Below, in pieces: positions 56,324-64,000 of a stretch of DNA of 64,000 nucleotides. The DNA is from Chloroflexota bacterium. GTDB taxonomy: Bacteria > Chloroflexota > Dehalococcoidia > Lucifugimonadales > UBA3495. The translations under genes were made by a program, and so were the position numbers. The notes below the pieces were generated by a model. That model had not been told where the DNA came from, made no database searches, and was given only the letters and a program-made list of their open reading frames with translations. The DNA lies in NCBI GenBank assembly GCA_028875055.1, contig JAPPGG010000047.1, forward strand, positions 53,026-117,025, written 5' to 3'. Position 1 is the first letter of the stretch. Every line of letters starts with the position of its first letter.

Positions 56324-57172
56324 TTGGCAGAGAGTGCCTCTAATCGATTTGGCGGAGACTGGACAGCAGAAAAGCTGAGAATACTGGAAAGTTATTTGGA
56401 TGCATATACTACGGCACTAAAGAATCAACCGTTCAAACTAATGTACATTGATGCATTTGCGGGCAGTGGTTCCATTGATCTGGGACCGCGTGAGGAAGAG
56501 ACGAGAGATCTAATTGAGGGTTCTGCTCAGAGGGCCGTCACGATAGTAGATAAACCGTTCGATAGGCTAGTGTTTGTCGAAAAGGATCCGAACCGATTTC
56601 GTCGCCTTGAGCGGTTGCGTACAGCCAATCCTGAAAGAGACATTCGGACTGAAAGGTCAGATGCCAATGATTACTTGGAACATCTCAATGAAATTTGGCA
56701 ACAGTGGCGTGGAGTGCTCTTCTTGGATCCCTTTGCAACAGAAGTGAATTGGGAAACCATAGAAAGAATTTCAGGATTCAATGCGTTGGATACTTGGCTG
56801 CTTTTTCCAGCATCGTCAATAGCCAGGATACTTCCCAGATCTAAGCGACCAGAGGATGTTTCTGAAGGTTGGACTATTCGACTGAACAAGATATTTGGTG
56901 ATGAATCATGGCGTGACCTTTATTCCCAGAGTCCCCAATTGAGTTTCTTTGAAGAGGACCGGATGGAACGCGATCCTGGCGTGGAAGGGATTGTGACCAT
57001 CTACAAACGAAAACTGAAGGGCCTGTTCAGAGATAGATTCCTGGACGAATCCATAACTTTGAAGAATTCTAGGAACTCGCCATTGTTCGAGTTCATGTTT
57101 TGTGTCGGTAGTCCTTCAGGCATAGGCCCAGCCAAACGAATCGCAAGGCATCTAATGCGAATGAGTACTTAG
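56324..57172 (+). CDS. tcmP: Three-Cys-motif partner protein TcmP
   Basis: 282 aa from the TTG at 56324, with GGGAG 10 nt upstream. GGDWTAEKLRILESYLDAYT, then YIDAFAGSG (43-49) and VFVEKDPNRFRR, give a Rossmann methyltransferase-like core, with FLDPFATEVNW (133-143) as the catalytic-like loop. This is the TcmP pattern. The known partner, a Gp37/Gp68-type three-Cys protein, follows 4 nt downstream. The coding sequence is clearly more AT-rich than its neighbours, suggesting horizontal acquisition. Biological role unestablished. Confidence 0.9.
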   Translation: MAESASNRFGGDWTAEKLRILESYLDAYTTALKNQPFKLMYIDAFAGSGSIDLGPREEETRDLIEGSAQRAVTIVDKPFDRLVFVEKDPNRFRRLERLRTANPERDIRTERSDANDYLEHLNEIWQQWRGVLFLDPFATEVNWETIERISGFNALDTWLLFPASSIARILPRSKRPEDVSEGWTIRLNKIFGDESWRDLYSQSPQLSFFEEDRMERDPGVEGIVTIYKRKLKGLFRDRFLDESITLKNSRNSPLFEFMFCVGSPSGIGPAKRIARHLMRMST

Positions 57173-57176
57173 GACT

Positions 57177-57893
57177 TTGGCAGTATCTTCTAGAATAGAA
57201 TGGACAGAAGTAACGTGGAACCCAGTGACCGGTTGCACTAAGATCAGCCATGGTTGCAAATATTGCTATGCGGAGCGACTAGCCAAGCGATTACAAGCCA
57301 TGGGAGTTAAGAAGTACCAGGCGGGCTTCGAGGTTGCCCTCCATCCCGAAGTGTTGAGTCAACCGGGTCGCTGGAGGAAACCAAGGTATGTTTTCGTTAA
57401 TTCCATGAGCGATCTTTTCCATCAAGCTGTTCCCACCGAGTACGTTCAAGCCGTTTTCAATATTATGAACAAGCACCCCCAGCACAAGTTTCAAATTCTC
57501 ACGAAGAGACCAGCGAGAGTGCGGCGTCTCGATCGCAAGGTCGACTGGACTCCTAACATCTGGCTAGGAGTAAGCATAGAGTCTGAAAGGTGGGCCGACC
57601 GCCTTACATACCTCAAAGAGTCAGGGGCGGCGGTGAAGTTTCTCTCCCTGGAGCCGCTCCTTGGTCCTTTGCCTAATCTTGATTTGAGCGGAATTGACTG
57701 GGTTATTGTAGGTGGAGAGTCAGGGCCGGGAGCGAGGCCCTTGCATCCAGAATGGGTGAGGGAAATACGAGACAACTGTGTCGGGAACAGTGTCCCGTTC
57801 TTTTTCAAACAGTGGGGTGGAATATTCAAGAAGCGCACCGGGCGAATGCTGGACGGAAGAACGTGGGATGAAATGCCAAGGTCTCCATCCTAG
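57177..57893 (+). CDS. Gp37/Gp68-type three-Cys-motif protein (DUF5131)
   Basis: 238 aa from the TTG at 57177. The hallmark NPVTGCTKISHGCKYCYAE holds Cys20, Cys27 and Cys30, an iron-sulfur-like cluster motif. Later segments FVNSMSDLFH, ILTKRPARVR, WLGVSIES and IVGGESGPGARPLHPEWVRE match the phage Gp37/Gp68 family, thought to be radical-SAM-like. It directly follows TcmP, its habitual partner. Same AT-rich composition. Confidence 0.92.
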   Translation: MAVSSRIEWTEVTWNPVTGCTKISHGCKYCYAERLAKRLQAMGVKKYQAGFEVALHPEVLSQPGRWRKPRYVFVNSMSDLFHQAVPTEYVQAVFNIMNKHPQHKFQILTKRPARVRRLDRKVDWTPNIWLGVSIESERWADRLTYLKESGAAVKFLSLEPLLGPLPNLDLSGIDWVIVGGESGPGARPLHPEWVREIRDNCVGNSVPFFFKQWGGIFKKRTGRMLDGRTWDEMPRSPS

Positions 57894-57982
57894 GCAGGCC
57901 TACCCATACCTGAACTGTTCCAGGTGTAATTTGAGCTTATCGGAGTCAGACACCCGTCAGTTTCTTATAGGAGAGAAAGACC

Positions 57983-58525
57983 ATGACACAATCCAATTCT
58001 GAAATCGCGGTTTTGGGGGGCGGGTGCTTCTGGTGCATCGAGGCTGTTTACAACATGATCGAAGGTGTTACCTCCGTCATGTCCGGCTATGCCGGAGGGC
58101 ATACTGCCAACCCCAGCTATTACGAGGTTTGCGGCGGGCAAACCGGACATGCCGAAGTGGTCAGCGTTGAATTCGACCCCAGCCAGGTGACCTTCCCCGA
58201 GATTCTGGAGGTGTTCTTTGCCAGCCACGATCCCACAACCCTGAACCGGCAGGGGGCTGACGTGGGCACCCAGTATCGTTCGGTAATTCTCTACTCTTCC
58301 GAGGCCCAGCAGCAGCAGGCTATGGACTTCATAAAGGCGCTGGATGAGTCGGGGACCGAGCCGGGACCGGTGGTAACCGAAGTGGCTCCCCTGGAACAGT
58401 TTTATCCGGCAGAGCGGGAGCACTACCGCTTTTACGAGAACAACCCCGGCAGCATGTACTGCCGCATTGTCATAGACCCCAAGGTGGCCAAGGTCCGGCA
58501 AAAGTTTGCCGACAAGCTGCGCTAA
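57983..58525 (+). CDS. msrA: Peptide methionine sulfoxide reductase MsrA
   Basis: 180 aa after TAGGAGAG. The catalytic GCFWC has Cys15, and MSGYAGGHTANPSYYEVCGG follows. The HAEVVSVEFDP and FFASHDPTTLNRQGADVGTQ motifs are standard. It reduces methionine-S-sulfoxide. GC-rich again, so the AT-rich island ends before it. msrB lies 2.8 kb further on. Confidence 0.96.
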   Translation: MTQSNSEIAVLGGGCFWCIEAVYNMIEGVTSVMSGYAGGHTANPSYYEVCGGQTGHAEVVSVEFDPSQVTFPEILEVFFASHDPTTLNRQGADVGTQYRSVILYSSEAQQQQAMDFIKALDESGTEPGPVVTEVAPLEQFYPAEREHYRFYENNPGSMYCRIVIDPKVAKVRQKFADKLR

Positions 58526-58543
58526 ACCCCCATGTCCTCGACT

Positions 58544-59734
58544 TCAGGGATGGGCCCGGCTCTGGTAGGGATGCAGGGGCTCCAGACTCGCGCCTTTGGC
58601 GAAGCGGTCACTGCGGAACCCGTCCAGGGGGTGGTCGTTGCTGTCTCCGTGCAGCACCAGTTCGGCCATCATCCGGCCAACCACCGGTGACAGCTTGAAG
58701 CCGTGACCGCTGAAACCGGCCGCCCAGTACAGGCCCTGCACCAGCGCCGACCTGTCCAGGATGGGGTTGCCGTCGGGAGCCATGTCATACAGGGAGCCGT
58801 AGCCGCCCAGGGGTGTAGTGGCTCCGAAGTCTGGGAAACGGAAGCTGGCGCGTGTCCAGTACCTGGCGATGGTGTCGTGGTCGGCGTTCAGACCGTAGGC
58901 TTCGGGATTTACCACCTCGGACAGGTCCTCCGGCGCTTCCCCTCCCTGGAGGGTATGAAAGCCGGCGTTTCCCCGGTAATAGGCCCCGTTGGTATGGTCG
59001 ATAACGGTGGCGGTCAGGGGTTCCAGGGGCGGCGGACGGCGAAGGTGGACCATTTGCACCCGCAGAGGGGTTATGGGCAGGGCCTCGCCGATGGGAGCGG
59101 CCAGCGCATTGGTCCAGGGGCCGGTTACCGCCACCGCGGCATCAGTTTCAATCACGCCGCCGTCCGTTTCCACTCCGGTCAATCGCCCACCCTCAACCCT
59201 GAACCCGGTGGCCCCGCAGCCGGTAACTACCCTGGCTCCCAGGTCCCTGGCCCGCCGGGCGAAGGAGTAGGTGGTGGCTATGGGGTCAGCGTAGCCTGAG
59301 GTGGGCTCGTAAGCGCCCAGGGACACTCCCTCCACGTTGATGCCCGGGACCAGTTCCTCTATTTCCACGGGGGTGAGCAGGCGGATGTCCACTCCCAGGT
59401 CCCGATTCATGTCCACGTTGGCCCGCGCCGCCGGGGCGTCGTGCTCGTCGAAAAGCAGAACTCTGCCCGTTTCCTGGAAGCGCGCGTCTCCCCCGCAGAT
59501 TTCCCCGAAGTTGTGGAAGATGTGGCTGGCCTCCATGGCCATCTTCACGAGAACGGGGTGCAGGTAGTGTTCCCGTACCATCGATCCGGACCGGCCGGAC
59601 GCTCCGCTGGCCAGGTGTTTTCTCTCCACCAGCAGTACATCCCCTGCTCCCATCTGGGCCAGGTGCATGGCCAGGCTGGCGCCGATTACGCCTCCACCGA
59701 TTACCACCACGTCAGCCGATCTGGGTGTCACCAT
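58544..59734 (-). CDS. FAD-dependent oxidoreductase (DAO family, sarcosine oxidase-like)
   Basis: 396 aa from the ATG at 59732-59734; a GTG one codon upstream is also possible. The FAD motif ADVVVIGGGVIGASLAMHLA is followed by LASGASGRSGSMVREHYLHP, and the C-terminal GLYWAAGFSGHGFKLSPVVG is standard for DAO enzymes. It oxidises an amine or 2-hydroxy acid. Convergent with msrA. Substrate unknown. Confidence 0.9.
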   Translation of the reverse strand: MVTPRSADVVVIGGGVIGASLAMHLAQMGAGDVLLVERKHLASGASGRSGSMVREHYLHPVLVKMAMEASHIFHNFGEICGGDARFQETGRVLLFDEHDAPAARANVDMNRDLGVDIRLLTPVEIEELVPGINVEGVSLGAYEPTSGYADPIATTYSFARRARDLGARVVTGCGATGFRVEGGRLTGVETDGGVIETDAAVAVTGPWTNALAAPIGEALPITPLRVQMVHLRRPPPLEPLTATVIDHTNGAYYRGNAGFHTLQGGEAPEDLSEVVNPEAYGLNADHDTIARYWTRASFRFPDFGATTPLGGYGSLYDMAPDGNPILDRSALVQGLYWAAGFSGHGFKLSPVVGRMMAELVLHGDSNDHPLDGFRSDRFAKGASLEPLHPYQSRAHP

Positions 59735-59959
59735 CACTTCCAGCCTTTATTCGGTCAAGTCTCGCTGTATAGCAGCGGCTCATACCAGGAAACTCTCCCG
59801 GGGATGAAGCATCCGCCGCGCCACGGGGCAATTTTAGATGGCCGGACCCCGATGGGCAAATGACCGGTGTGTGGAAGGGGCCCTTCGCTGGAGCTATTGA
59901 CCACCTGGAGCCAGCTTTCTCGTTTGCCAACCCGGCTGCCCAGTGGCACAATAGCCGGC

Positions 59960-61243
59960 ATGAGCGTTCAAACCTCGCTGACCGAGGGCTTCGGCCGCTT
60001 TATCCCCTCCTCCATGCGATATGGCCAGTTCCGTTACTACTGGCTGGCGCTGTTGACGGGCGTAACGGGCCACCAGATGCTTTTCCAGTTCACCCTGGGC
60101 TGGTTGATGTTCCAGTTGACGGGAGACGAAGGGTATCTGGGCTACCTGGGCCTGGCCATAGCCCTGCCGGCCCTGGCCCTGAACCTGGTGGGTGGCGTAT
60201 TGGCCGACCGCCTGGAGCCCAAGGTGCTGGTGGCATCCGCCCAGAGCCTGTCCGCCACCGTCGTCGTAGGCCTGGCCGTCCTGGTGCTTCTGGACCGGGT
60301 AGAGCCGTGGCACATCCTGTTGGCGGCCTTTATCGCCGGCGTCGGCCAGGCCTTCGACCAGCCTAGCCGCGCCAGCATCTTTCCCCGGCTGGTGGACCGC
60401 GAGCACATCGTCAACGCGGTGGCCATGGAGTCGGTGGTGTGGAACGGAGTCCGGGTCCTGGCGCCGGCCCTGGCGGGCATGGTGATTGCCCGCCTGAGCA
60501 TTGAGACATCCATGCTGATAAGCGCGGGTTCCTTCTATGTGCTGGCAGCGGTGATGTCCCTGCTGCGGTTGCGTGAACGCCCTCCTGCCCGGGGCGGAGT
60601 AGGGCAGCAAATTGGGGAAGCCTTCAGTTACATTCGAAACCACCCAATTTTTTTCTATATCATGCTGATGACCTTCTGCAACAGCCTGTTCGGCATTTCA
60701 TATATATTCCTGATGCCTTCGCTGGCGGAAAAATGGCTGCTGGTTGGGGCAGAGCGGGTTGGCTGGCTGCTGGGAGCGGCCGGGGGCGGCGCCATAGTGG
60801 GCAACTGGATCATCGGGAGCATTCCGTCGAACAGTCCCCGGGGGCTCATCATCCTCTACGGGGCGATAGTGTACGGCATCTGCCTGCTGCTGTTTGCCCT
60901 GGCGGCGTGGCTGGGACTGTACTGGGCGTCGATGGGAGTGCTGTTCGTGGGCGGAATCCACTTTTCCCTCTACCTGGTAGGCGGCCTGAGCACCCTGCAG
61001 GAGCTGGTGCCCGACCGGATTCGGGGGCGGGTAATGGGGCTGTTCGGGGCTACCTGGAGCCTGGGGCCGCTGGGCATGGCCCAGGCGGGGTTCGTTGCCC
61101 GCTATATGGGCGCGCCCTTTGCGGTGGCCATCGGCGCGGCGGTGGTAATTGTGGTAGCCGTGGTTATATTCTTCGTTGGGTCCGACCTTCGCAATTTCAA
61201 CGGCCAACAGTCGGAACTGGAACCGGCGGCTTCGACAGCGTAA
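59960..61243 (+). CDS. MFS transporter (EntS-like)
   Basis: 427 aa from the ATG at 59960; the frame is open upstream to 59867 without a ribosome site. Twelve hydrophobic helices are expected, with LVGGVLADRLEPKVLVASAQ as motif A and FDQPSRASIFPRLVDREHIV, the typical MFS_3/EntS segment. It probably exports a small molecule. It is followed by msrB. Confidence 0.88.
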   Translation: MSVQTSLTEGFGRFIPSSMRYGQFRYYWLALLTGVTGHQMLFQFTLGWLMFQLTGDEGYLGYLGLAIALPALALNLVGGVLADRLEPKVLVASAQSLSATVVVGLAVLVLLDRVEPWHILLAAFIAGVGQAFDQPSRASIFPRLVDREHIVNAVAMESVVWNGVRVLAPALAGMVIARLSIETSMLISAGSFYVLAAVMSLLRLRERPPARGGVGQQIGEAFSYIRNHPIFFYIMLMTFCNSLFGISYIFLMPSLAEKWLLVGAERVGWLLGAAGGGAIVGNWIIGSIPSNSPRGLIILYGAIVYGICLLLFALAAWLGLYWASMGVLFVGGIHFSLYLVGGLSTLQELVPDRIRGRVMGLFGATWSLGPLGMAQAGFVARYMGAPFAVAIGAAVVIVVAVVIFFVGSDLRNFNGQQSELEPAASTA

Positions 61244-61347
61244 CATGGTATAAACAGCCTTCCTGGATTACCCTTGGACAGGGTGGACTCGGAGGCGAGC
61301 AACCCTGCTCCGGCAGCAAACCCGATTCCCTCCTAAAGGAGACCAGC

Positions 61348-61728
61348 ATGGCCAGCGATTCCTTCAATCCCCTGACTCCCCAGGAGCGTTACATAATCGA
61401 ATTCAAGGGCACCGAGCGGCCCTTTTCCGGAGAGTACGACGACTTCTACGAGGATGGCGTGTACGTTTGCCGTCGTTGCAACACCCCCCTCTACTTGTCG
61501 GATGACAAATTCGACGCCCGTTGCGGCTGGCCGGCCTTTGACCAGGAAGTCCCCGACGCCGTAACCCAGTTGCCCGACCCCGACGGCTTTCGAACGGAAA
61601 TCGAGTGCGCCAAATGCGGCGCGCACCTGGGTCACGTCTTCTTTGGCGAGGGTTTCACCCCAACCGGCGCGCGGCACTGCGTTAATTCCCTTTCAATGAG
61701 GTTTGTGCCCGCCGAAGACGGGGAGTAG
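61348..61728 (+). CDS. msrB: Peptide methionine sulfoxide reductase MsrB
   Basis: 126 aa from the ATG at 61348, behind AAAGGAG. Zinc-binding pairs Cys41/Cys44 and Cys87/Cys90 are present. The resolving-type Cys59 is in FDARCGWPAF, and the catalytic Cys111 lies in RHCVNSLSMRF. It reduces methionine-R-sulfoxide. Confidence 0.96.
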   Translation: MASDSFNPLTPQERYIIEFKGTERPFSGEYDDFYEDGVYVCRRCNTPLYLSDDKFDARCGWPAFDQEVPDAVTQLPDPDGFRTEIECAKCGAHLGHVFFGEGFTPTGARHCVNSLSMRFVPAEDGE

Positions 61729-61780
61729 GCTAATAATGAAACAAGGCCAAACGACAGGGCTTGGTGTTGTCCTGAATTAA

Positions 61781-61809
61781 GTAAGGGCCAGGTTATTTCT
61801 GGCCCTTAC
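61781..61809 (-). terminator. Hairpin overlapping the stop of the Pro-rich small gene
   Basis: GTAAGGGCCAG (61781-61791) pairs perfectly with CTGGCCCTTAC (61799-61809) around a 7-nt loop. On the minus strand TTAATT follows. The small gene's stop TAA lies in the loop. Confidence 0.6.
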
Positions 61810-61978
61810 CAGATGATGGTGGTACTCTGACTCGGTCTGGCGTAGCTGGAGGAGGCTCAGGTGTGCCCTCCGGCGGAATGAAAGACTTGGGAGGATGAGG
61901 TTTGCCGCCAAAATCGATCCTCTTGCCGCGTTTCTCTGTTCTTTCGTGCTCCTTGATCGAGGGTTGTTCATTATCCAT
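61793..61978 (-). CDS. Small Pro-rich protein
   Basis: 61 aa from the ATG at 61976-61978. Charged N-terminus (NEQPSIKEHERTEKRGKRID), then a Pro-rich tail with FIPPEGTPEPPPATP. It overlaps the end of the disrupted upstream gene by 8 nt, which argues it is real and was co-translated. No family recognised. Confidence 0.62.
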   Translation of the reverse strand: MDNEQPSIKEHERTEKRGKRIDFGGKPHPPKSFIPPEGTPEPPPATPDRVRVPPSSGKGQK

Positions 61979-62683
61979 CAGATATCTCCGGTTCAATAGC
62001 TTTTACAATTCCTACCCTTTCCCAAGCGATTGCCCCCATTCCAAAGGAATTGTTTTCCTGTAGTCCCTTATTGACTATCTGGATATTTACTCGTACTGGA
62101 ATTGTATCATAGGAGCCTGATATCAAAAATTCAAAAGACTCGAAAGGGTGTCCGTCAAGATTTTGGTAGAGCAACTGGATAGGGGCAGATATCGAAAGCT
62201 AAGGTAGGGGCGCAGGGCCCTGCGCCCCTACAGCGACGGCCTGCAACGGGGCCCCACCAGGCATTCCCCAAAAATTTGACGGACACCCGACTCGAAATGA
62301 ACTTCCCCTGGCTGAATAGTGAGAGTCCCTTCCTCCCACTTTCTGCGTATGGTGAAAATCAATTCCCAGGGAATCTCCTCTAGCGGTGACCCGTCTCTTG
62401 GAAAGGATTGCCTGTACAATTCCAGCGCCTCTTCGTCGGTGTAACGGGAAAGCCTACTTAAGGCGACTTCCATGAACCGAACGCTAACCGGTACCTTTGA
62501 GGCATTTCGCGCCTCCACTTCTACAAAGAAAAGAGTCTGCGACGGGCTGATGCTAACTCGTTGATGTCGGTACTCTATAGATATTGCCTGGTTAAACTCT
62601 CCCTGCCAGTACTTTAGGAGAATATATCCAAGCAAGGTGAGAAGAGCGGCTAAGGTGGGACCTATCCAAAACCAATCTGACAT
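61971..62683 (-). pseudogene. Membrane-anchored protein gene split by a MITE insertion
   Basis: The N-terminal part starts at the ATG at 62681-62683 with a helix WFWIGPTLAALLTLLGYILL, followed by a beta-rich soluble domain. The frame runs into the inserted element and stops at 62228 (151 aa). Deleting the 143-bp element and one 9-bp duplicate rejoins the reading frame exactly, ending at 61971 and giving a 186-aa protein. The downstream remnant reads FESFEFLISGSYDTIPVRVN. No family is recognised. The intact protein was probably a one-helix membrane protein. Confidence 0.85.
62146..62288. mobile_element. 143-bp MITE with 9-bp target-site duplication
   Basis: The left end 62146-62166 and right end 62268-62288 are inverted repeats, 19 of 21 matching (GGGTGTCCGTCAA inward). 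Both sides carry the direct repeat GACTCGAAA (62137-62145 and 62289-62297). The element carries a perfect 28-bp palindrome of the GTAGGGGCG family at 62204-62231. It codes for nothing and must rely on a transposase elsewhere. Confidence 0.9.
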
Positions 62684-62805
62684 TTTCACCGCTTGTTGTT
62701 GAGATAATTGAAGGCTCAATGAATAGTGCAGTCTATCACGCCAGCGGGTTGGCTTGTTACCCTCGCCGCCAGCGTGGTATCCTTCTCTGGCCAATTGAAG
62801 AGCGT

Positions 62806-62880
62806 GTCCCCGTAGCTCAACGGATAGAGTGCTGGCCTCCGGAGCCAGAGATGAGAGTTCGACCCTCTCCGGGGATACCA
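62806..62880 (+). tRNA. tRNA-Arg (anticodon CCG), CCA encoded
   Basis: A 7-bp acceptor stem pairs GTCCCCG with CGGGGAT (one G-T pair). The anticodon stem CTGGC/GCCAG (62832-62836, 62844-62848) encloses loop CTCCGGA with CCG at 62839-62841. The T arm GAGAGTTCGACCCTCTC-like is present, followed by discriminator A and CCA at 62878-62880. Confidence 0.95.
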
Positions 62881-62949
62881 TTCTGAAAAGGGCTCTCTAC
62901 GACCCAGTCCACAACTCTTCCTCCACCAGTGCAACGGGCACCAATTAAA

Positions 62950-63024
62950 CGGGGCGTGGCCCAGCGGCAGGGCGCCTGGTTTGGGACCAGGAGGTCGGCA
63001 GTTCGAATCTGCCCGCCCCGACCA
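62950..63024 (+). tRNA. tRNA-Pro (anticodon TGG), CCA encoded
   Basis: Acceptor CGGGGCG (62950-62956) pairs with CGCCCCG (63014-63020). Anticodon stem CCTGG/CCAGG encloses loop TTTGGGA with TGG at 62982-62984. The T arm has GTTCGAATC. CCA lies at 63022-63024. Confidence 0.95.
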
Positions 63025-63092
63025 TGGATGCACTCATATTAGGAACATTAGCCTCGCAGGATCCCCAATATGGATAACGAAGAATTCATTGG

Positions 63093-63944
63093 GGGGTGTC
63101 GTCGAAATCAAAACATGATGGTAGATTCATGATGGTAGATTGGTGTTGTGAGAGCGAACGTGAGGGGTGGGGATATGACAACACCGCATCGACGCCACGA
63201 TATTTCCGACCGGGTTTGGAAACTTCTGGAACCTCATTTGCCAGGGGGCCCTGGGAATAAGGGCAGGCCAGCCCGAGACAACCCTGTTCCTGAACGGGGT
63301 GGTTTGGAACCTGCGCACTGGGGCGCCCGTATCGGGTACGGGGCAGGCTCTGGCGAGACCTGCCGCCGGACTTTGGGGACTGGAAGAACACTCATCGTCG
63401 CTTCTGCCGCTGGCGGGACCGTGGAGTATGGAAAGACCTTCTGGATGCGGTCATTGGCGAGCCGGACTTCGAGTACAGTAGTTCCTGTGGTTGATGATTG
63501 ATTCCAGCCACATCAGGCTCCACCCAGACGGAACCGGGGCCCGGGGCGGCAACCAGGCGGTGGGCCGCACTAAAGGGGCCTGAACAGCAAGTTGCACCTG
63601 GCCGTGGATTCCCATGGGATGCCGGTACGGATGATTCTGACCTGTTTGCCGACGTGGCAGCCCAATACCTGTTGGCAGATCGAGGGTATGACAGCGACGC
63701 CATCGTGGTCCAGGCCGAAGGGCAGGGAATGGAGGCGGTGATACCTCCCCGGGGCCACCGCCAGAAACCAAGGGACTACGGCCGGGCGCTGTATAAACTG
63801 AACCACCTGGTGGAAAACGCATTGCTTACCTTCAAGCAGTGGCGTGGAGTGGCGCCCAGATATGCCAAGAATGAAGCCTCTTTCGTGGCAATCTGCCAGA
63901 TTAGAGCAATGGCAATGTGGACAAGACTATTTTGACGACACCCC
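63093..63944 (+). mobile_element. Decayed IS5-like insertion sequence
   Basis: Terminal inverted repeats GGGGTGTCGTCGAAAT (63093-63108) and, inverted, GGGGTGTCGTCAAAAT (63929-63944) bound a transposase remnant. No clear target duplication was found. The element lies 68 nt after the tRNA-Pro gene. Confidence 0.82.
63175..63935 (+). pseudogene. IS5-family transposase, frameshifted
   Basis: It starts TTPHRRHDISDRVWKLLEPH in frame from the ATG at 63175, then must shift at about 63277 to read NGVVWNLRTGAP. About 22 extra bases interrupt the WRDLPPDFGDW region near 63330-63350. A further shift near 63570 is needed to read LNSKLHLAVDSHG. The end ADRGYDSDAI, HLVENAL and KQWRGVAPRYAKNEASF is intact. 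Several frameshifts show it is inactive. Confidence 0.85.
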
Positions 63945-64000
63945 TTAGTACTACAACGACGAGTTATGCTGGTAAGGTGAGGGAATGAAGTAAGGAGTTC

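Noticed and set aside
62684..63033. Minus-strand frames reading ADSNCRPPGPKPGALPL-type peptides
   Set aside because: These are antisense translations of the tRNA-Arg and tRNA-Pro genes, a common annotation artefact.
63085..63952. Target-site duplication of the IS remnant
   Set aside because: Flanks (ATTGG and TTAGT) do not match convincingly at any length.

Overview
The window is about 64 kb of GC-rich DNA (roughly 60% GC by eye) with dense, strand-switching gene clusters. Most genes have clear Shine-Dalgarno sites, and many starts are TTG or GTG. The gene content suggests an aerobic, heterotrophic member of the Chloroflexota, possibly SAR202/Dehalococcoidia-like. Evidence for this is an alternative complex III respiratory operon, a luciferase-like (LLM) flavin oxidoreductase, SDR, amidohydrolase and MmgE/PrpD catabolic genes, a PyrR-controlled pyrimidine operon, a DUF951 protein, and short palindromic repeats of the GTAGGGGCG/CGCCCCTAC type. 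The taxonomic assignment is inference; there is no rRNA gene in the window.

Layout. Positions 1-4973 (minus) hold a branched-chain-type 2-oxoacid dehydrogenase operon (E1 alpha, E1 beta, E2) followed by lipB, with a small DUF7662-like/PIN pair lodged between E1 beta and E2. Positions 5355-14554 (plus) hold an alternative complex III operon (pentaheme ActA, split ActB, two NrfD-type subunits, ActD, monoheme ActE) and a ccmH-like cytochrome maturation gene. Positions 14780-18943 carry an L-2-hydroxyglutarate oxidase-like gene, two small unknown genes and a large alpha/beta hydrolase. Positions 19367-24667 (plus) form a lipid-type cluster (two overlapping hotdog hydratase subunits, plsX, fabG), then an isocitrate lyase/PEP mutase family enzyme, a membrane protein and a cysteine hydrolase. 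Positions 24848-36148 are mixed: LLM oxidoreductase, SDR, hydrolase, DNA glycosylase, sfsA, pyrF, a LysR regulator divergent from a ferredoxin, an MFS transporter and an ornithine cyclodeaminase family protein.

Positions 37343-46430 (minus) form the de novo pyrimidine operon: leader, FMN reductase, pyrR, pyrB, pyrC, carA, an unknown gene, carB. It is preceded by a recognisable PyrR-binding loop, antiterminator and terminator. A hicAB toxin-antitoxin pair, a von Willebrand factor A (vWA) protein and a lipoprotein follow upstream. Positions 50413-61728 carry catabolic and stress genes (GlcG-like, amidohydrolase, MmgE/PrpD, a DASS-type transporter, msrA, msrB, an FAD oxidoreductase, an MFS transporter). 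They are interrupted at about 56190-57975 by an AT-rich island encoding a three-Cys-motif partner protein (TcmP) and a Gp37/Gp68-type three-Cys protein.

Positions 61793-63944 contain mobile DNA. A 143-bp miniature inverted-repeat element with a 9-bp target duplication has split a membrane protein gene. Two tRNA genes (Arg-CCG, Pro-TGG) follow, then a decayed IS5-like insertion sequence. The most distinctive observations are this precise, in-frame-reconstructable MITE insertion, the PyrR attenuator placed ahead of an FMN reductase gene, the DUF7662/PIN pair inside a dehydrogenase operon, and the foreign-looking TcmP pair. No CRISPR array, rRNA gene or replication origin was seen.
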